From Verrucomicrobiota bacterium (GTDB taxonomy: Bacteria > Verrucomicrobiota > Verrucomicrobiia > Opitutales > Seribacteraceae), in the NCBI GenBank assembly GCA_014382645.1, contig JACNJI010000164.1:1-7733 (forward strand): DNA of 7,733 nt, in the 5' to 3' direction. The position numbers and the translations under genes are program-made. This document shows positions 6,608 to 7,733 of the stretch, in pieces. Every line of letters starts with the position of its first letter. The stretch's first letter is position 1. The notes under the pieces are model-generated. The model did no database searches, had not been told where the DNA came from, and saw nothing but the letters and a program-made list of their open reading frames with translations.

Positions 6608-6845
6608 AACACAACACGGGCAAACAAAATCATCCATGTCACGCAAGCGGAAAAGAAGCGAGGTGAGAAACCCTCGTCCCTTGACGACTATTATTAAGAT
6701 GAGGAGAGAAGCTTTAGTTTTATGTTCATTCAATCATTTCCTCACTTGACCCAGAAAGGGATTGCCATGCTGTTGAGATTCAGTCTCAAGTCCAGGAACC
6801 CTCGATCGCATTCATGTTTCCCTTTTTCTTTTCAACAAAATTCAC
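6608..6845. promoter_or_regulatory. Divergent intergenic region between VCBS-protein gene and feoA
   Basis: These 238 bp should carry the promoters of the VCBS gene (minus) and the feoAB operon (plus). TTGACG (6681-6686) and TTGACC (6746-6751) resemble -35 boxes, but neither has a -10 box at proper spacing. A perfect dyad lies at 6773-6789. A weak hairpin CGAGG/CCTCG (6659-6663 with 6672-6676) is also present. No recognisable gene was seen; the short plus-strand frame 6722-6907 overlaps feoA and is not called. Confidence 0.5.
6773..6789. promoter_or_regulatory. Perfect 6-bp dyad upstream of feoA, candidate operator
   Basis: TTGAGA (6773-6778) and TCTCAA (6784-6789) are perfect reverse complements with a 5-nt centre, ending 56 bp before the feoA start. 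The position suits an operator for a metal-responsive repressor (Fur, DtxR or MntR families control feo genes in many bacteria). The sequence does not match the classical Fur or DtxR consensus, so the regulator is unknown. Confidence 0.3.
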
Positions 6846-7121
6846 ATGACCAACAATGCTCCTGCGTTCCAAGGCAAAGGCTCCGTCATACCTCTCGACA
6901 AACTTGAACCGGGAAAGTGCGGACTGGTAGTACAGGTCGTGGCGGATAACGATGATGCAAAAAGGCTGATGGCGATGGGGGTATGCACAGGCCAAATCAT
7001 TAAGTTGGAGCAACTGGGAGACCCCATGATCTTACAAGTCGTAGGATCGAAGCTTGGAGTTTCTAGGCGTTTGGGAGAAACGGTAAGCGTGACCCCATGC
7101 GATGAAGAGACTTTCTCTTGA
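6846..7121 (+). CDS. feoA: Ferrous iron transport protein A
   Basis: 91 residues. This is the small cytoplasmic SH3-like-fold partner of the FeoB ferrous-iron transporter; it is thought to bind FeoB and support its GTPase-driven Fe(II) uptake. The typical FeoA core is visible: a helix with DDAKRLMAMGV (36-46), then strands around TGQIIKLEQLGDP (48-60) and the MILQVVGSKLGVSRRLGETVSV stretch (61-82), where family members usually have a G-x-x-[LIV]-x-[LIV]-R pattern. The length is slightly above the usual 75-85 residues because of an N-terminal extension of about 12 residues. The start ATG at 6846 has no clear Shine-Dalgarno sequence. feoB begins 26 bp downstream on the same strand, so the two are probably co-transcribed. 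Confidence 0.93.
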   Translation: MTNNAPAFQGKGSVIPLDKLEPGKCGLVVQVVADNDDAKRLMAMGVCTGQIIKLEQLGDPMILQVVGSKLGVSRRLGETVSVTPCDEETFS

Positions 7122-7147
7122 TAGAGTAAGGACGCCCAAGAACACCG

Positions 7148-7733
7148 ATGACGACAGCACTTCATCAAGAACAAGCCAAAGCTCGCACTGTCAACGTTCC
7201 AGTCATCGCCATAGCCGGGAAACCCAACGCAGGCAAAACCACTCTTTTCAACGCCTTGACGGGTTTAAGGGCAAAAACATCTAATTTTCCCGGCACCACA
7301 ATCGAATGCCGAACATCGCGAACCAAGTTTGGCGATGAGGAAGTCGAACTCCTCGACCTTCCGGGCCTATACAGCCTGAACGATTGCTCCGACGAAGAAA
7401 AATTGGCCGGGGACGCACTCCAAGGGCGGATCGAGGGTAGGGAAAAGCCAGCCGGCATAATCGTGGTGGCAGATGCAACCAATCTGGAGCGAAACCTATA
7501 CCTTGCCGGCCAAATTCTCGAGATGAATTTACCCGTGGTGGTAGCGCTGACGATGATGGATTTGGCGAGGCGAGAGCAAACATCGATTGATACCGAAGCC
7601 CTGAGTCTTGAGTTGGGATGCCCGATCGTCTCCATCGACGGAAGAGCAGGATCAGGCTTCGAAGGACTTCGCGAAGAATGTGAGCGAATGCTCAAAGGTC
7701 AAATCGCCTCAACCTCCATGCCCGAAAGGCTCC
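7148..7733 (+). CDS. feoB: Ferrous iron transport protein B, N-terminal GTPase domain, runs off right edge
   Basis: 195 complete codons plus one base are present; full FeoB proteins are usually 600-800 residues, so all the membrane permease domain lies outside. FeoB imports Fe(II) across the inner membrane, with a cytosolic G-protein domain. ATG 7148 is the first possible start after an in-frame stop at 7127, and AAGGA about 16 bp upstream is a distant Shine-Dalgarno candidate. Motifs: G1 GKPNAGKT (24-31), G2 FPGTT (47-51), G3 DLPGLYSL (70-77), G4 region ALTMMD (133-138), and a G5-like stretch SIDGRAGSG (162-170) that is weak. The G4 position normally holds Asn (NMMD) and here reads Thr135. 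The ATNLERNLYLAGQILEMNLPVVVAL segment (110-134) is typical of FeoB. The gene sits in an operon with feoA. Confidence 0.94.
   Translation, partial: MTTALHQEQAKARTVNVPVIAIAGKPNAGKTTLFNALTGLRAKTSNFPGTTIECRTSRTKFGDEEVELLDLPGLYSLNDCSDEEKLAGDALQGRIEGREKPAGIIVVADATNLERNLYLAGQILEMNLPVVVALTMMDLARREQTSIDTEALSLELGCPIVSIDGRAGSGFEGLREECERMLKGQIASTSMPERL

Noticed and set aside
6681..6700. TTGACG followed by TATTATTAAGAT, as a promoter or Fur box for feoAB
   Set aside because: There is no -10 box at proper spacing, and the match to the GATAAT-type Fur hexamers is only partial.
6608..6733. Upstream extension of the VCBS frame by 42 codons
   Set aside because: It would bury the signal peptide that starts at ATG 6607; the added residues look like translated intergenic DNA.
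6722..6907. 61-codon plus-strand frame overlapping the feoA start
   Set aside because: It conflicts with the clear feoA frame and resembles nothing known.
7165..7695. Minus-strand open frame (176 codons) over feoB
   Set aside because: It is antisense to the FeoB G domain with its G1 and G3 motifs; the translation is low-complexity Ser/Arg-rich.
1..7733. Search for CRISPR arrays, insertion sequences, tRNA/rRNA genes and defence or toxin-antitoxin systems
   Set aside because: No repeat-spacer pattern, transposase, terminal inverted repeats, RNA-gene signature or defence-type domain was seen on either strand.

Overview
The window looks like chromosomal DNA from a PVC-superphylum bacterium, most likely Verrucomicrobiota (Planctomycetota is the main alternative). 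The main reason is the large secreted protein at 1108-3690. Its order of propeller-type 'membrane-bound dehydrogenase' domain, HEAT-like repeats, CxxCH cytochrome c and discoidin domain is characteristic of these phyla. A secreted sulfatase and an FG-GAP/VCBS propeller protein fit the same picture, as do starts without clear Shine-Dalgarno sequences. These assignments come from reading motifs; no database search was run.

Layout: (1) 984-1, minus strand: the 5' two-thirds or so of glmS, running off the left edge. The last ~20 codons look disturbed. (2) 3690-1108, minus: the PVC-type CxxCH heme protein. (3) 3691-3936: an AT-rich divergent intergenic region with two inverted repeats and a cluster of four AATCTC/GAGATT boxes. 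One inverted repeat resembles an intrinsic terminator or attenuator just upstream of the sulfatase. (4) 3937-5409, plus: a secreted type I sulfatase. (5) 6607-5471, minus: a secreted seven-repeat FG-GAP/VCBS protein, convergent with the sulfatase across a 61-bp gap. (6) 6608-6845: a second divergent intergenic region with a short perfect dyad before feoA. (7) 6846-7121, plus: feoA. (8) 7148 to the right edge, plus: the GTPase-domain part of feoB.

How the genes fit together: the three central genes all encode exported proteins and plausibly act outside the cytoplasm. The sulfatase would desulfate an unidentified sulfated substrate. The heme protein may be a periplasmic or surface redox enzyme that binds glycan through its discoidin domain, and the VCBS propeller may be a binding or adhesion partner. 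That shared role is inferred from adjacency and export signals only. FeoA/FeoB form a ferrous-iron uptake operon, and GlmS makes glucosamine-6-phosphate for cell-envelope synthesis; both are housekeeping functions.

I found no mobile element, CRISPR array, tRNA, rRNA or defence system, and no strong case for a wholly new system. The points most worth following are the regulatory region ahead of the sulfatase, the EQG variant of the sulfatase metal site, and the heme-protein architecture.
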